64,000 nucleotides of DNA, taken from contig OX465580.1 in the NCBI GenBank assembly GCA_950022655.1, forward strand, positions 42,902,028-42,966,027, written 5' to 3'. Shown here in pieces: positions 12,501 through 24,662 of this stretch. The notes below the pieces were generated by a model. It had not been told where the DNA came from. It was given only the letters and a program-made list of their open reading frames with translations, and searched no databases. Position 1 is the stretch's first letter, and every line of letters starts with the position of its first letter. The position numbers and the translations under genes were made by a program. Source of the stretch: Alentia gelatinosa. Lineage: Eukaryota; Annelida; Polychaeta; Phyllodocida; Polynoidae.

Positions 12501-15500
12501 CGGGCCAATTGCCTTCCTTCTCCAAGCACCCCCCACCCCCAACACCCTCCCCTGCCCATCCACACAACCTCCGACCCCCTCCACACCCCACCTGCCTCCC
12601 CTGCCACCCCGATCCACCCCATCCCCGTCTCAACGCGCCATTGTCACCCCAGTCACAAAAACCAATACGTTTACAAGACACTATATCACTCGCAGGCGAC
12701 CTCGCTTGTCATCCGCGGCAAAAACTAATCGCAAATCTAATAAATCTCAGCATGATCGGCATGTTCCGAATCTCAAACGACCAGCCTCCATGGCGCATCC
12801 CCACGGGTGCTGCCGCCTGGTGGCAGGGTCAGAGTCGCCACTGGTAAAAGGGAAAAAAATACATCAAGAAAAACCTCGCCAACAAGTCCGCGAATGCGGC
12901 TGCCAATGACAATGTCATTGACACTGGTCCCTACAGATCATAGCCATGAATGAGAAGCTTTTACGCGCGCTCCTAAAAGTGTTCCTTTTTTCCGCTCACA
13001 ACTTCTTAGAGAAAAAAATTGCTTTGTTTCAGTTACTCCACGAGAAGTGCGGCCTGTTTTTTTTACTAAAGGAAAAGTCATTGAATGGCCTGTCAGTCAT
13101 GTTTTGCCTTACTCCGGCTCTGGCCATGGCTCTCTCTCGGCCTGCGACCTCGTGCTATTAGCTGGCCTCTTTTCATGACGGAAACAGGAGCGTTTCTGTG
13201 CCCAGTGTTTTTTTTTGCGAGAAGAACACACTCACACAAAAAGAGAAATTTGGTAATTTGGCATGAAACCACACGGAAGGGACTGCCCACTGCGGCCACG
13301 GAGTGGATGTCCTCTGAGGGACCTCAATAGAAGCGCCAGTTCTTCACAGGCGACGTGGGAGGGAGCTTCAGAGACCCCACAACGTGCTTCCCGACCACCC
13401 AGGCGCCCCCAGTAGTTCCCCCATGGGCACATCACACACCCATGTTCACTCATTTTATGCTCTCATATGATCGTCATCTTTTTTTCTCATACGCGTACGT
13501 TTGAACTCAACTATGAAAATGAAAAATATTTTAATTACAAATGATTTATCATTGTTTGTAATCATTTGTTATACTCTATTGTGAAATATATTTGATCGAG
13601 TACCTTCTTAGTGTGAAGATATGTATACATGTATGTATCAAATATTAGATTTTGTATGTGCCTGCTCGTAATATACTACTGTTGATCCTGTTATTTAGGG
13701 AGTAATACTTATATAAATATGTGTTATTTCAACTGACACAAATTGATTCTTAATTCTGTCTAGTGCAGTTTGTATTGATAGTATTTTACGGACCTGCTTT
13801 ACTAGTTTAAAAACGTTTTGTCAAATCTAGTATTCCGCTGTCAAAGGCACAAACCTGACCACCTCAACCACCACCACCAACCAAAGAACTGCCCGAGAGC
13901 CTTCAACCCTCCCCGGCAGCTCACCACCACCTGTATGTCCACTTAACACTGTGAACATTGGGTGACGTGCAGATAAAAGCTGGTGATGGCCAAACAATAC
14001 TACCGGCCCCGTTTTGTATTAAGACCGCTGCCCTCTAATCACAAGGCGCCTGCACTGGCCACTCTCGTGCTACAAACTCCCCCTCTCTTTGATCGGCGAT
14101 GCGGAACAGACGTGTTCTGACCACCCCTCTATACCTGTCCATGGTCCTCTGCTGCACCTCTCAATCCACCGTCCCCATAGATCTACACCCCCTACTCTGC
14201 CCCCACCCACGCGCGAACACGATATCTGTCAATACCTCTCCAAATCCGCTGCCACGCGGCGGGGCGATCGAAGAAGATTCAATCACATCTCTCGCCATGC
14301 GTAGCTGTTGACCGATGGGCCCGGTTGTGCCCCCACCATGGCGGGTTTAGGAGGGAAGGGGTGAGCTCATCGTGTGGTGCGCTCTTTGTGTGTTAAGTGA
14401 CCACTTCAAGGTCAATTGGTGAAATACCATATGCCCGATGATTAGCGAGCCATTCGGTGACCAGTTGACCGGTGGTCATCAAAGGGCAGTGACCGCTGCG
14501 CCGCCTGCTGGGCTTTCTGATGACCTTTCCCTGTCAATATTTGCCCTTCGATTTACGGGTACCAGGCCCTCCCCTTGTCGTCCCCAGGTGTGGTGTGTAT
14601 TTGGGCACGCCTTGGTGTGTGCTGGAGTCATCCAAGTGTATTAAAGTCAGCGATGCATGGCGCCAGTCACGTGTGTTATCTGATTGCATGTACTACATTG
14701 CACCACAATATCGGATTTTATTCCGATTGGTAAGATCAGGGTTTGCGTTACAAGATGATGGTTATTCACCTGTATGCATCGTCAAGTATTTTAAAACATG
14801 ATATTCACTTTAATTATCATTACCGACGGCTCTTATGAAATATAAGATAAATAAATCAGAGATGGTAGCTTTCCATTTCTCCATAGAAATCCACTTTTAA
14901 ATTTTCAGTATATAAGATTATTTTCCGTATGTAAAACAAATATAATTTTGATGGAACCTCATTCATGCCAATAAAACAGTGATGTGGACCTCCACAATTA
15001 CTCGCAACCCCGCATCGTGGCAGGCATATACCCGTTTTTCCACATTATTTCCGTTTTCTCCCAGGCGGTATGTCCTGTGACATCCCCGAATTTATTAAAT
15101 TCAGTAAATACAAGTACAATATTATAGACCTACTGAGAGACTGGCTAAATGGTTTTGCACTAGAATACTAATTGATATCAATAAATGACTTAAGGAACCG
15201 TTCCTGTAGCGTGATAGCGCCTACAAGAACAGTACATCTCTGCTAAACTTTAAAATTCTGACATTTTTTTAGACAAACTATGATATAATCTTGGCAAATC
15301 ACTGTATGCCTTATTTCTAAAGTGGGTCTCACATGTGAGAGATATGGTTTCAGATGGAGTTTTATCGTTTGTGTCAGGATGCCTTTGTAGTATACAATCC
15401 CGTCTCCCACCTTTTGCGGTTGTCAGATTCCAAGTTGGTGTCAGATAACACGATTGACGTTATACTTTGTCATAATTGGTACATAAGTGATTGATTAGTT

Positions 15501-16130
15501 GAATGTGTTGTCACGCAATATATATAGCATTACAAAATACCCTGCGTTTCTGATTGCAAAGGGGGGTAGGGCCCAGGGACTGGAGACCGCTGCAACGCCT
15601 GGAGATAACAGGCCTTTGTCAACAGAGCAGTCACCATATGATCCCCTTTTGTGTAAACTCTTTAATGAAGCACATGAAGAACTCAGTATTGAGAGAGGCA
15701 TTGGGGAAAGGCGCTTCTGGGTGTAAGATGTAGGGCAGCGGCGTGTCAAGCAGGCGGAATAAAAGCCGAGTTAACTTGAAAGCAAAATGAAGCTAATGAA
15801 GGAAGAAGACATGCTGTTTTCTGGGCTGGGCTCGTCGTGACGGCGGCCTGTTCACACACACACAAACACACACACTTCTTATGTCCTGCCGCTCCGAGTA
15901 CCTCCGAGCAGCTCCACCACCGCCGCCACTGTCACAAAAGTTCCATCGCAGGGAGCAGAGGCTCGCCCGTCCCGGCTTATTTCGACTCGGGAGGAGATGA
16001 GGGATTGGAGGGGAAGGCGGGAGGGATACAGTTCGGGGGGGGGGGGGGGGGGGGGTCGAATGATCAGGATGGAAAGAGAGAAAAAATGCATTGTGAGAAA
16101 AGAGTGAGGATTTTTTTTAGCGCGGACAAT
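12501..16130. other. C-rich then AT-rich intronic DNA
   Basis: 12510-12620 is a C-rich, nearly G-free tract (G4-prone on the minus strand). 13480-13830 is AT-rich. 13845-13940 is a CCACC-rich patch. The remainder has no recognised gene or repeat. Confidence 0.4.
16035..16055. repeat. Poly-G homopolymer (21)
   Basis: An uninterrupted run of 21 G, the longest homopolymer in the window. Confidence 0.95.
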
Positions 16131-16149
16131 CTGAGGCAGGCAGCCCACC

Positions 16150-16740
16150 ACCGTTGGCCGATTCGGGCGCACCGGGCGCATTCTTGAGGCCGAGCTCGAC
16201 CGATCTCTGGTGGTTCAACGCGCCATGCGGTGAGGTAGTCGGGCTCGTATTTTTACCAAAGAAGCAAGGGGAGGCAGATCAGGGGAGTTGGAGTCTGATG
16301 GGGGGAGGTATTGAGCTGCGGGGGGAGGAGGGGTCGAGCCGGCTGGAGACGGCGACCCTGCGGCTTGTGCCCGTGCTGCCGGCGACTCTGACAAAAGCTG
16401 GTAGGGGGCGTGGCTGTGACCTGGTCGCGCGCATTTTTCGGCGACGTTGAACATCTGTTGAGTAATCCGCTGCTTGTTTTTACCCAGAGCCAGATGAATG
16501 AAAGTGACTTCTTTCGGGGGCCGCGGGGGGAGGAAAGGTCAGGAAAAAGCAGTCTGTGCAGCGGAGAGGGGCTAGCAGCAGAGGGCGCGCGAGATCGCCG
16601 AGGTATAATGAGATCGGCGCCCGACAGAATGCATCATTTCCCTAATTACAGGCCGACGAGTGAGGCGCCGGCCGCCGCACCCCGCGCCACGCCCGGGCGC
16701 CACGCATGTATTAATTCACGCCCATTGTCCCCCACATTAG
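16150..16740. promoter_or_regulatory. CpG island
   Basis: A CpG-rich stretch with many restriction-like GGCGCC and GCGCGC words, open in several frames at once. No exon with a credible start and donor was recognised. Confidence 0.3.
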
Positions 16741-16798
16741 CGGGAGTCGTGTTGATCGAGCCAGACATCATTTTTAAGAATTCGGGGGGCACGGGCCA

Positions 16799-16814
16799 CC
16801 CCCCCCCCCCCCCC
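16799..16814. repeat. Poly-C homopolymer (16)
   Basis: A run of 16 C at the head of a ~90-base C-rich, G-poor tract. Confidence 0.95.
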
Positions 16815-16959
16815 TATACTTCCACCTCACCTCTCCCCTCTCCACTACAAGACCGACCCCAGAACCCCACACCCCTAACAACACCCCCGCCCACTCCATC
16901 TTTGCAGACCTCTACGCCCACCACCCCCACAATTTCTCAAATGTCGTCTGCTGGGATCG

Positions 16960-17095
16960 GGTTTCACGTGATATCTCACGAAACTGCCCGCGCAGGCGTT
17001 AGGGCTTGATATGCAAATGAGAGAATGCGAATGGAGATCCGGATGAATTGCAAACGATTAAATTTTGGCGGGGTGCATAATCATAAAGTTCCGGA
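16960..17095. promoter_or_regulatory. Candidate conserved element with POU octamer and E-box
   Basis: This block contains CACGTG-type (16963-16970), an octamer ATGCAAAT flanked by ATGAG (near 17010), TTTGGCGG (E2F-like) and ATAATCATAAAG (Cdx/Hox-like). It is balanced in composition and non-repetitive, immediately next to a CpG island. The regulatory role is inferred from motif content only. Confidence 0.25.
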
Positions 17096-17393
17096 ATCAA
17101 CGGCTTAGTTTCAAGTGGAGACTGAACATAGGCCTGAACGCTACTGGAAGTAGTTCTTACAGGAAGTTAGTACTCAAGAGGTCAAATGTCCAAAGTCAGA
17201 TAATGAACGCATTAAGGGAGATTCTTCCCCACTCTCAGTGGAGAGTCACTGTACATACCAGTGCACTAAAGTATATATTGATAATCATTTTAGAAGAAAT
17301 AAGATGTGCTACCAGAGGCCGACTAGCTTCACTCTCTATGCAAAGAAACTTACACACTCCTTAGCATCAACTGCTCTGCCATTAGACTTAGTT

Positions 17394-17551
17394 ACTTACT
17401 CCCTCACTCCCTCACTCACTCCCTCCTACCCTCCCTTACTCACTCACTTACTCACTCACTCACTCACTTACTCACTCACTCACTCACTCACTCACTCACT
17501 CACTCACTCACTCACTCACTCACTCACTCACTCTCTCACTCACTCACTCAC
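17394..17551. repeat. (CACT)n microsatellite
   Basis: About 158 bases of CACT repeats with scattered CCCT and TACT variants, near-perfect from ~17440 to 17530. A weaker halo of CTCACT words continues to ~17710, consistent with an old expanded array. The open frame through it (Leu-Thr-His-Ser repeats) is not a gene. Confidence 0.95.
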
Positions 17552-17559
17552 CCTCGGAA

Positions 17560-20500
17560 ACAATTACTCATTTTACTGAATTTACTCAACTACATGTTCA
17601 CTCTCTGAACACGCTCACTCTAATTGACTCATACTTATTGACTTATGGTCGCTCTTTTTTATTCCATAAGTAACTTATTTACTCACTTCCTCTATAACTC
17701 ACTCCTTAACTCACTGCGCGTTCGTTTGGTCCCATGCAGTGACTCAGCATGGCAGTAGGTCCTATATTAGATCCTACTGGCGCTTTCAGCAAAAGGTTTA
17801 AGTGCACAATGACAGCCTGCTGACTTCCTTTGTCTATAATGGGTCCCATTTCTGCGCCGGGCAAATTACAAAGGATTGTTCTCGACTGAAACAATTTCAG
17901 CTCATTAAAATTTAGAATGTGCTATTCTAAAGTGCACGTTTGAATTGTTGCACTAAGACTGATTCCATGTTCACATTTGTATTTATGTTCACAGCCTTTC
18001 CTTTTTTCCATCCCATTTCTCGTCGGATAATTGTATGTCGCGCGGCCCGGCCCAGCATAAAACCCGCGGGAATTTATATAGGCCTTTTGTTCGCTACGAC
18101 AACAGAAACATTTTAAAACTTGAAGGAAATTAGAGACGTAATTAGAAATTATGTTTTGTTGCGCAAGCAAAATGAATAGAATTTCTTTCCCCTTAATTTG
18201 CAGGTAGTGCGTAATGGTTCACATTTAATGGTCTATATAGGGATCTGTATGCTTTCCCCCGGGTCTACGGCGTTAGCAGTGATGGGGAAAAACTTGCGCT
18301 GCCCACTTTTTGCTAAAGAAAGCTATCATCGTGGGGGAGAGGAGTAATGTAGGTGTAAATTTAACGCCGCCCTAAGGGTGGCTAAATGGGGAGGAGGAAA
18401 GGGTGCGTTTAACACGATGGTAAATATACCTCATCCCTCGACAGGATGTCAGCGTGCAGCCTGCGCATGGCGCTGCCGTTTTCTCCAGCACAGCGCAGCA
18501 TCCCCAGGCGCATGCGCGAGTGGTTGTGATAGAGCGGCTAGGAAAGAGGGAGAGCGGAAGAGAGGGAAAGGTGAAAAAAGTGGCGTCTTGATGGCTCAAG
18601 GCTTTCCCCGTTGGCAGCGTAGGCGGTGCTGGCTTGGGACCTAGATGTTCTTATTGCCTCTGCCTGGAGAGTGTTGTCACTGCTGGCTGACGTTCCTGTC
18701 GTAGTAGTGCAGGGCGGGAGTGGGAGGGTGATGCGTGGAACCGCGGGGGTCGTCTGCAAAGAATGGAACCCACACAAGGCTCCCAGCTACCAGTCTGCCA
18801 GTTCTCCTGTTCGCAACGCTTGCTAATAATGCTTAAAAAAAGGTTTCGTTGAAAGAAATAAAAATGAAATCAAGAATTCAAGTTAGCTGTCTGGAAGCTT
18901 GTCTTTGGTGAAGGCTGGTGACGTGGAGACTGGAAGTCTTCATTGGGGGAGGGAGAAAGACAGGCGGAGAGATTGTCTGTGGTGGTAGCAGTGGCGGTGG
19001 TGGCGGTGCAGGAGGAGGGAGTAGAACCAGGATGAGGATAGTGGGGAGGGCGGCAGCATGCTAGTTGAATGACTGGCTCTTGCTCCTGAGTGAAGAGTAG
19101 TGGGCCTGCCTGGTGATAGGGCGGATGGGGCGGAGACAGCGGCAGGGTGGAATGTTTGAATTGTGATTAATTATGAGACATCAGGTTTGGGAAATGTCAA
19201 GTAAAAAAGGAGACAGAGAACGCGACGAAATGCCTGCACTTAAATGCCAGCGTGCGCCGCTTCATCGAGCTGTCCGTCGTGCCTCTAATAACCGCCTCTG
19301 TTACGCCAGCCCTACGTCGCCCACCACCGTAGATTAGGGACACGGCACGCTTAGCTATTTTTAATTTAGACATTTTTGTCTCAGAATGGGGAGAGCTCTG
19401 TGTCTCTGTCTCTCTGGCAGGGGATCAACACTTGTCGATCCGGTCACCGTTCTCAGGCGGGTTTTCTTCAGTCGGACTCACTCGGCAAAGGTCGCTCAAA
19501 TATAGGCGCTCTCAGGTAGGTTTTATACGTTTGCCTTCTTAGAAATTCTCCTCTTTTTTCCGTTTTTAATCTCGAGGAGACGTCGTCATCATCGGACTTG
19601 GTAGATTCGCTGTGTCGGTTGAGAGGATTGGAGCGCCCGTGCGTCTGATTTGAGACCGGCACTACAACGATGACGGCCTAGCCACCTCTCGTTGAGTCTC
19701 GATAATTCTCGCTCCGAGTCTCGCGTGGCGTTGACCTTCTGAGGACGCGCAACTAATGAGAGTGAGCATGAGAAAAAGGCGGCGAGTGACGCCCAGTCGT
19801 GATCTCAGGGCTGTAGGTAGAAAGGTAGGTAGGCAGGTAGAGTCCAGCGGGCTGCTGGCCCCTCCCACCTCCTTTCCCACCCCCTCCCCTCCCGCGCCGT
19901 CCGCCTTCAGCATCGGTCAATCTTAAATATCGTTTCACCGTGCTGTTAATAAAGACTATTTTCGTGCTCGTAACAACTGCCGCTCGCTAGACGCCATCTG
20001 GTCACGCGTCGGGACTTTGGTCGATCCATCAACGATCCCCAAAAAGAAAGAAAAATTAAACTGTAGGCCCATGTTAGAAAAAAATTATCAATTTCTTTAG
20101 GAAGATAATTTCCGAAATTTTCTTTGACCCCCCCCCCCCCAGAAAAGATCTCGGTGACTAGTCCTTACTCAAATAGATCTATCTTGTCGTGTATGAGAAG
20201 TATTTGTTTTACCTCTACCTACTTACATCTAGTTGGTCCCATAACCGAGTTTCTGGTTCCTGTTGACGTTAGCGTGTTCCTTACTATGGTTACATGGCTG
20301 ACTGCCTCCAGCGCGGCCTAATGGGATACATTAGCCTGCTTCAGACTCCCATTTCCTAAGTAGTTCATACCTGCTGACGTAGGGCTGTGATTCCCACCCG
20401 CTTAGTTACGCATCATTTCTCATACCCGTAACGTTATGTACACCCTGTAGATAACAGACAAATAGCAGATACAATTATTCCAAATACTTTCCTTATATAG

Positions 20501-20860
20501 AAATTATAAACTAGACGTGGAACGAAATGCTATCGACATCCATAATTACCCTGCCAATAAGCCCCATTTCGTAAGTAGTATAGGAGGGGACGCAAGTCTG
20601 TGAAGGCGCCGTGTGTTCCCTGTATATTTTCCTGTATCAATAACGGAATGAGTTGGGAATACCGTGTGTTTTGCGATTCAGGGGAGGATATGATTATGCA
20701 TTGTCACAGTGTAAGCTCACACTGACAGAATCTAGTGGACATGCGCCCTGCCCCGTGCGCTCTCGTTGCCCGAGGCAAACCCCCTTTGTGAGTAGCATAC
20801 TACTTACGACATGTGCAGCCACCCCACTCCGTCAGCACTGACTCACTCTGGAGGATTGGA
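17560..20860. other. Intronic DNA, no recognised gene
   Basis: 18110-18180 has GTAATTAG and AAATTAG cores in non-repetitive sequence. 18950-19030 is GGTGG-rich. 19230-19350 is CpG-containing. A C13 run lies at 20128-20140. No coding exon was found. Confidence 0.4.
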
Positions 20861-20879
20861 CGCTGGAGGACACTTCTTC

Positions 20880-21560
20880 TCCCGTGCCAGGCCGTGACAC
20901 AGGCCACGGGGCAGTCATAGGGAGGCGCGCCTGCATCGGGAGGCGCTGCCGGGGCGGACAGCAGGAGACCGCCGCCCGCTGACCCACCCAGCGGTCTTCG
21001 TCGGTCTGTTACCAGGAGGCGCACGCTGACACGCGGCGGGTGGGCGGCGGGTGGCGGGCAAGCCATGCTTCTAGCATACGGCGGCTGTCCGAGCGTGTCG
21101 TCGCGTGACGACCAGGTGGACACCGTCAGAAGCAATATGGCAGCACGCCAATGACGGACTGACACTGCGGGCGGGCGGACGGCGTGACGGCGGGCGGCTG
21201 TGTGTGGCCGGCCCGTCCTCCGCGAGTTTCCCGGGCGGCGCGGCGGTCAACACCCGGGCGCCGCTGTCGACGATCGCGTGTTGCCGACGGAGGGCCGGGG
21301 CGCGAGTCTCTATTCCGGCTGAATCAAGTGCCAGTCGCCGACACGGCCCATGACCCGTTGGTACCACGCGAGACCACGCGAGACCTTGGCGCTTAACCCC
21401 TACTTGACGAGGAAAAAGTCAGGCGGTGACACGCGAGGCGTAGATCTGGCGTCAGAGGTGGGAGTGGGTGCTGGGGTCGACCCCACCAGCCATCACCCTG
21501 CACCCGACGTAACGACAGACAAGGCGCCACTTAAAGGGACGTTAAACGGAGCCCTTCCGC
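20880..21560. promoter_or_regulatory. CpG island
   Basis: A strongly CpG-rich block with a short tandem ACCACGCGAG duplication near 21362-21386. Frames are open on both strands for compositional reasons. It may be a promoter-like island; no transcript start can be placed. Confidence 0.3.
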
Positions 21561-22019
21561 TGATATATAAAGGGACAGATCTATTTGTGTTTTCTAGTCA
21601 TGCTCAGATCTCCTTTCCCAATTCCCATTCAAACGGATGGATCATATTAATTCAGTGCAACCAGACTAGGCCTACATTTATGCACATGTATGGTGTTTAC
21701 ATCAGAATGTGTCTATGCAAGTAATATTAACCCGTCATGCTGCCTTTTCACATACTTATTAAGAGGATATGTTCAATTTCGCAGGCCCCTGTATAATTGA
21801 GTATGTTTCGAGCTACTATAGAATAAAGGGTGTGGATGTAAGGGTGTAGGTGTATGCGCATACACAACAAACGACAGTAAACACAGCATGTCTATCCTAG
21901 ATATCAGAACAAGTCGTACGTATTCCCTCTTATTAGAGAACAATCCTCCGTGTGTACGCATGTGCACATCAAAGACGAGGCCCTACTCAAATTAAAACTA
22001 CCAACGTTCTGATAAAACG

Positions 22020-22770
22020 AAATCTAACGCCCAAAAGCACATAAAGCGACCTCGGGGGCGCTGCTCTGTGCAAACAAGGCTGAATTAGCTCGGTCCCGGA
22101 GCGTGGCCCGCACTGCATCGCTTTTGTAAATGTCCCGGTCGAAATTGGTGCGAGGGGCGTGAGTTTGTATTGAGGGTTGGCCTGGCACCACCACTCGCTC
22201 GTACCCACTGTGCGCGCAACCAGCCGCGTCTAGAACACAGCACCTGCGGCTTCAGCGCCATGAAAGAGAGAAAGGCAGCGCAAGAGAAAGAGAAAATAGA
22301 CAGACGCGCGCGCGCACACACAGAGCAGAGAGGAGCAGGGAGAACACTCTAATTAGAAACGTTATTAATTAGTCTGATACTTTGAATGAGATCGCGGGCA
22401 CTTTTGATTTCTTTCCCCCAGTCTATAAAGGGAGCGGTGGCCGTGGTACGCGCGGATCGTACACGGTTGATTTCGCGTGAGCGGTGTAAGGTTGCGCGTT
22501 ATTACAGAGTGTGAGGCGGATGTAGAGGGCGCTATGTACGCTTGGTTAGATCGCGGGGTAGTGTTTACGAGTCGGTGCCGGCCGTAGCGGGGTCGGGCGC
22601 GGCCGGCATGGTCGTCCACAGAAACCACCTGCTCTTCGCCTTCGCAATAAACCAGAACCCGCGCTCTGCAGGCATGGCCGCCCTGTCCGCCACGCCCCCT
22701 CCCATAATAACCAAGCCCGACTCCGGGGCCCGCGCCCCCGTGCACACTCCGCACAGGTGCATGTTTTCTC
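22020..22770. promoter_or_regulatory. CpG island pair around a TAATTA core
   Basis: Two CpG-rich stretches (22030-22320 and 22430-22760) flank 22348-22373, which holds CTAATTAG and TTAATTAG. This arrangement, a homeodomain core between CpG-rich arms, resembles a developmental promoter or enhancer. No exon with a credible donor was recognised. Confidence 0.3.
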
Positions 22771-24644
22771 GACCCTTTTCAGTCCCTGACCTCTGCGAGC
22801 AGTTGTGAACGCGCCAATTTTACCTTATTTTTTCTTTGTAACACCCCTCACTCAATCTGTTCACGCACCCCTCATCCTCCCTCACCTTCACCCCCACACA
22901 CACCTCCTCCCTCCTCATCCATGCCTTGGCCCCCTGACCTCGAAGCCCCGTGCGCTAATTTGAAAATTGATGACGGACATGAAAATTGCATGTTGGACAT
23001 TAATTGTGTTTTGTCGCTTCGGTCCCTCCCGATCTGTCTCAATCTAACGATGCCTGTTGTCGTTGGGCGTTACAGGGAATTCGTCAGCGTGACTTTAACT
23101 CTGAGATCAGACAATCATTGTGGCGCGTGCGCACTCATAACGTTGTCGCTCGCTGCAACGATGATCGCACCATCTCCATATTGATCCTTCACTGCATCTG
23201 CTCCGCCGAGAAGAACTATAATTATTGTCAAGAAAGGCACAAGCAGAACCAAGTCCTGTTTTCATAAGCGATGATAGTGCCTTTGCATCTCAGCTGATGC
23301 CACGATTGTGCTTGGTGCTATATTTACGATATGTTCTTTTTTAATTGACTGCAGCTTATGCTTTTTTAAACCAATAAAATGTATTGATCATTCCAACGAG
23401 AACATCACATTACAGATTGATTGATTCGCCACGAAGATAAAGTGCTATTTCTCATGGACGACGTGTATAGCTTAGGGAATATATCACGCTATTCATAAAA
23501 CAAAAAACGACCACATATCATCTCTATTTGATCACCGATAGTTCTTAAGATTCTGAATGACCTATGGAATTATACTTTATTACATGTACTATCTGGTTTA
23601 ATGAAAAGTAATGGATATCAATCAGAAATCACAGGAGTATCTAGTTTATGTAATTAAACTTGCCACCAAGTTATGAGTATTACATGTCTTGAACTTGAAG
23701 GATATAGCCTTCCAGAGGAGATCTAGTCGTAATAAGGTGAAGGGTCCTTATACAGACTTTATCAGTGGAGCCTTCTCGCAGCTGCGTTTTTAATGACATT
23801 TCGTGAATGCAAGAGGTCTTGTATTGTTATTTCGCCGCCTCATTTCTTCATGTAATTTTCAAAGCGCACGATAGGTTTTGCCCTCTAGTTATGATACCTA
23901 ATTTAACAGGTGCGAATGATTGAGAATCCCCGATCAGCGATCGCACGCCCCACGCTAATAGCACGGGCGGCGTTTAATGACCGGTTCGCCGGGCGACGAG
24001 ATCGGCGTCGCCGCGGGGGGTGTGTCGGCGCAGGGAGGAGGGTGTTGTGGGTGGGGGTGTAGATGGGGTGGGGTCGGGGTGATCTGCCTGCCCCGAGGGT
24101 TGGAGGTTACTACAGCATTTGATCCCCTTAAGGCTGTGTGAATGGCCACTGTGTGGAGCCGGCCTCTACACCTGTGGCTCAAGGACTGAGACTCACTCAG
24201 ACTGAGTCAGGGTATTGTCTTCAGGGAAGAAGGGGTATGGAGAATGGGGTGGGGGTTAGCAGGGGGCGTGGTGGTCGCCGTATGGTCATGCATACAGTCT
24301 GTTATCCATAAGGTTAGACATGGTGAACTCCTGACTGGTTTGTTACCTTTACATCCTAACCCACATCACTCCATACACATACACCCTTCTCCCCATGATC
24401 ATAAATCTCTATATACCCGTATAAAACTCATCTCCTTATCACCAACTATCACGGCTGCTCTGCTCACATTGTATCTCAGAGTTCGCAAATTACTCGAAAG
24501 TAGATAAAGGAGTGAATTGTCTCTTTTTGTGGACAGCTGTGGGCTGGCGGGAAGTGTTCGGTGTGTCTGCCGATGTGGTCTGTAGTGTGCCAAGTTTTCA
24601 TCTGGACTGTCTGTATCGTTGTCAAATCCTTCTCCCCTTACAAT

Positions 24645-24662
24645 CCCCCCCCCCCCCCCCCC
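24645..24662. repeat. Poly-C homopolymer (18)
   Basis: An uninterrupted run of 18 C. Confidence 0.95.

Noticed and set aside
12265..12909. Longest open frame of the window (214 codons, +)
   Set aside because: It starts at TTG, is Pro/Arg/Thr-rich from local C-rich composition, overlaps open frames in other phases and strands, and shows no domain or splice context.
16410..17009. 199-codon open frame (+)
   Set aside because: It passes through a CpG island and a C homopolymer. The Pro/Thr-rich second half is a translation of low-complexity C-rich DNA.
17238..17579. Leu-Thr-His-Ser repeat protein
   Set aside because: It is the translation of a CACT microsatellite.
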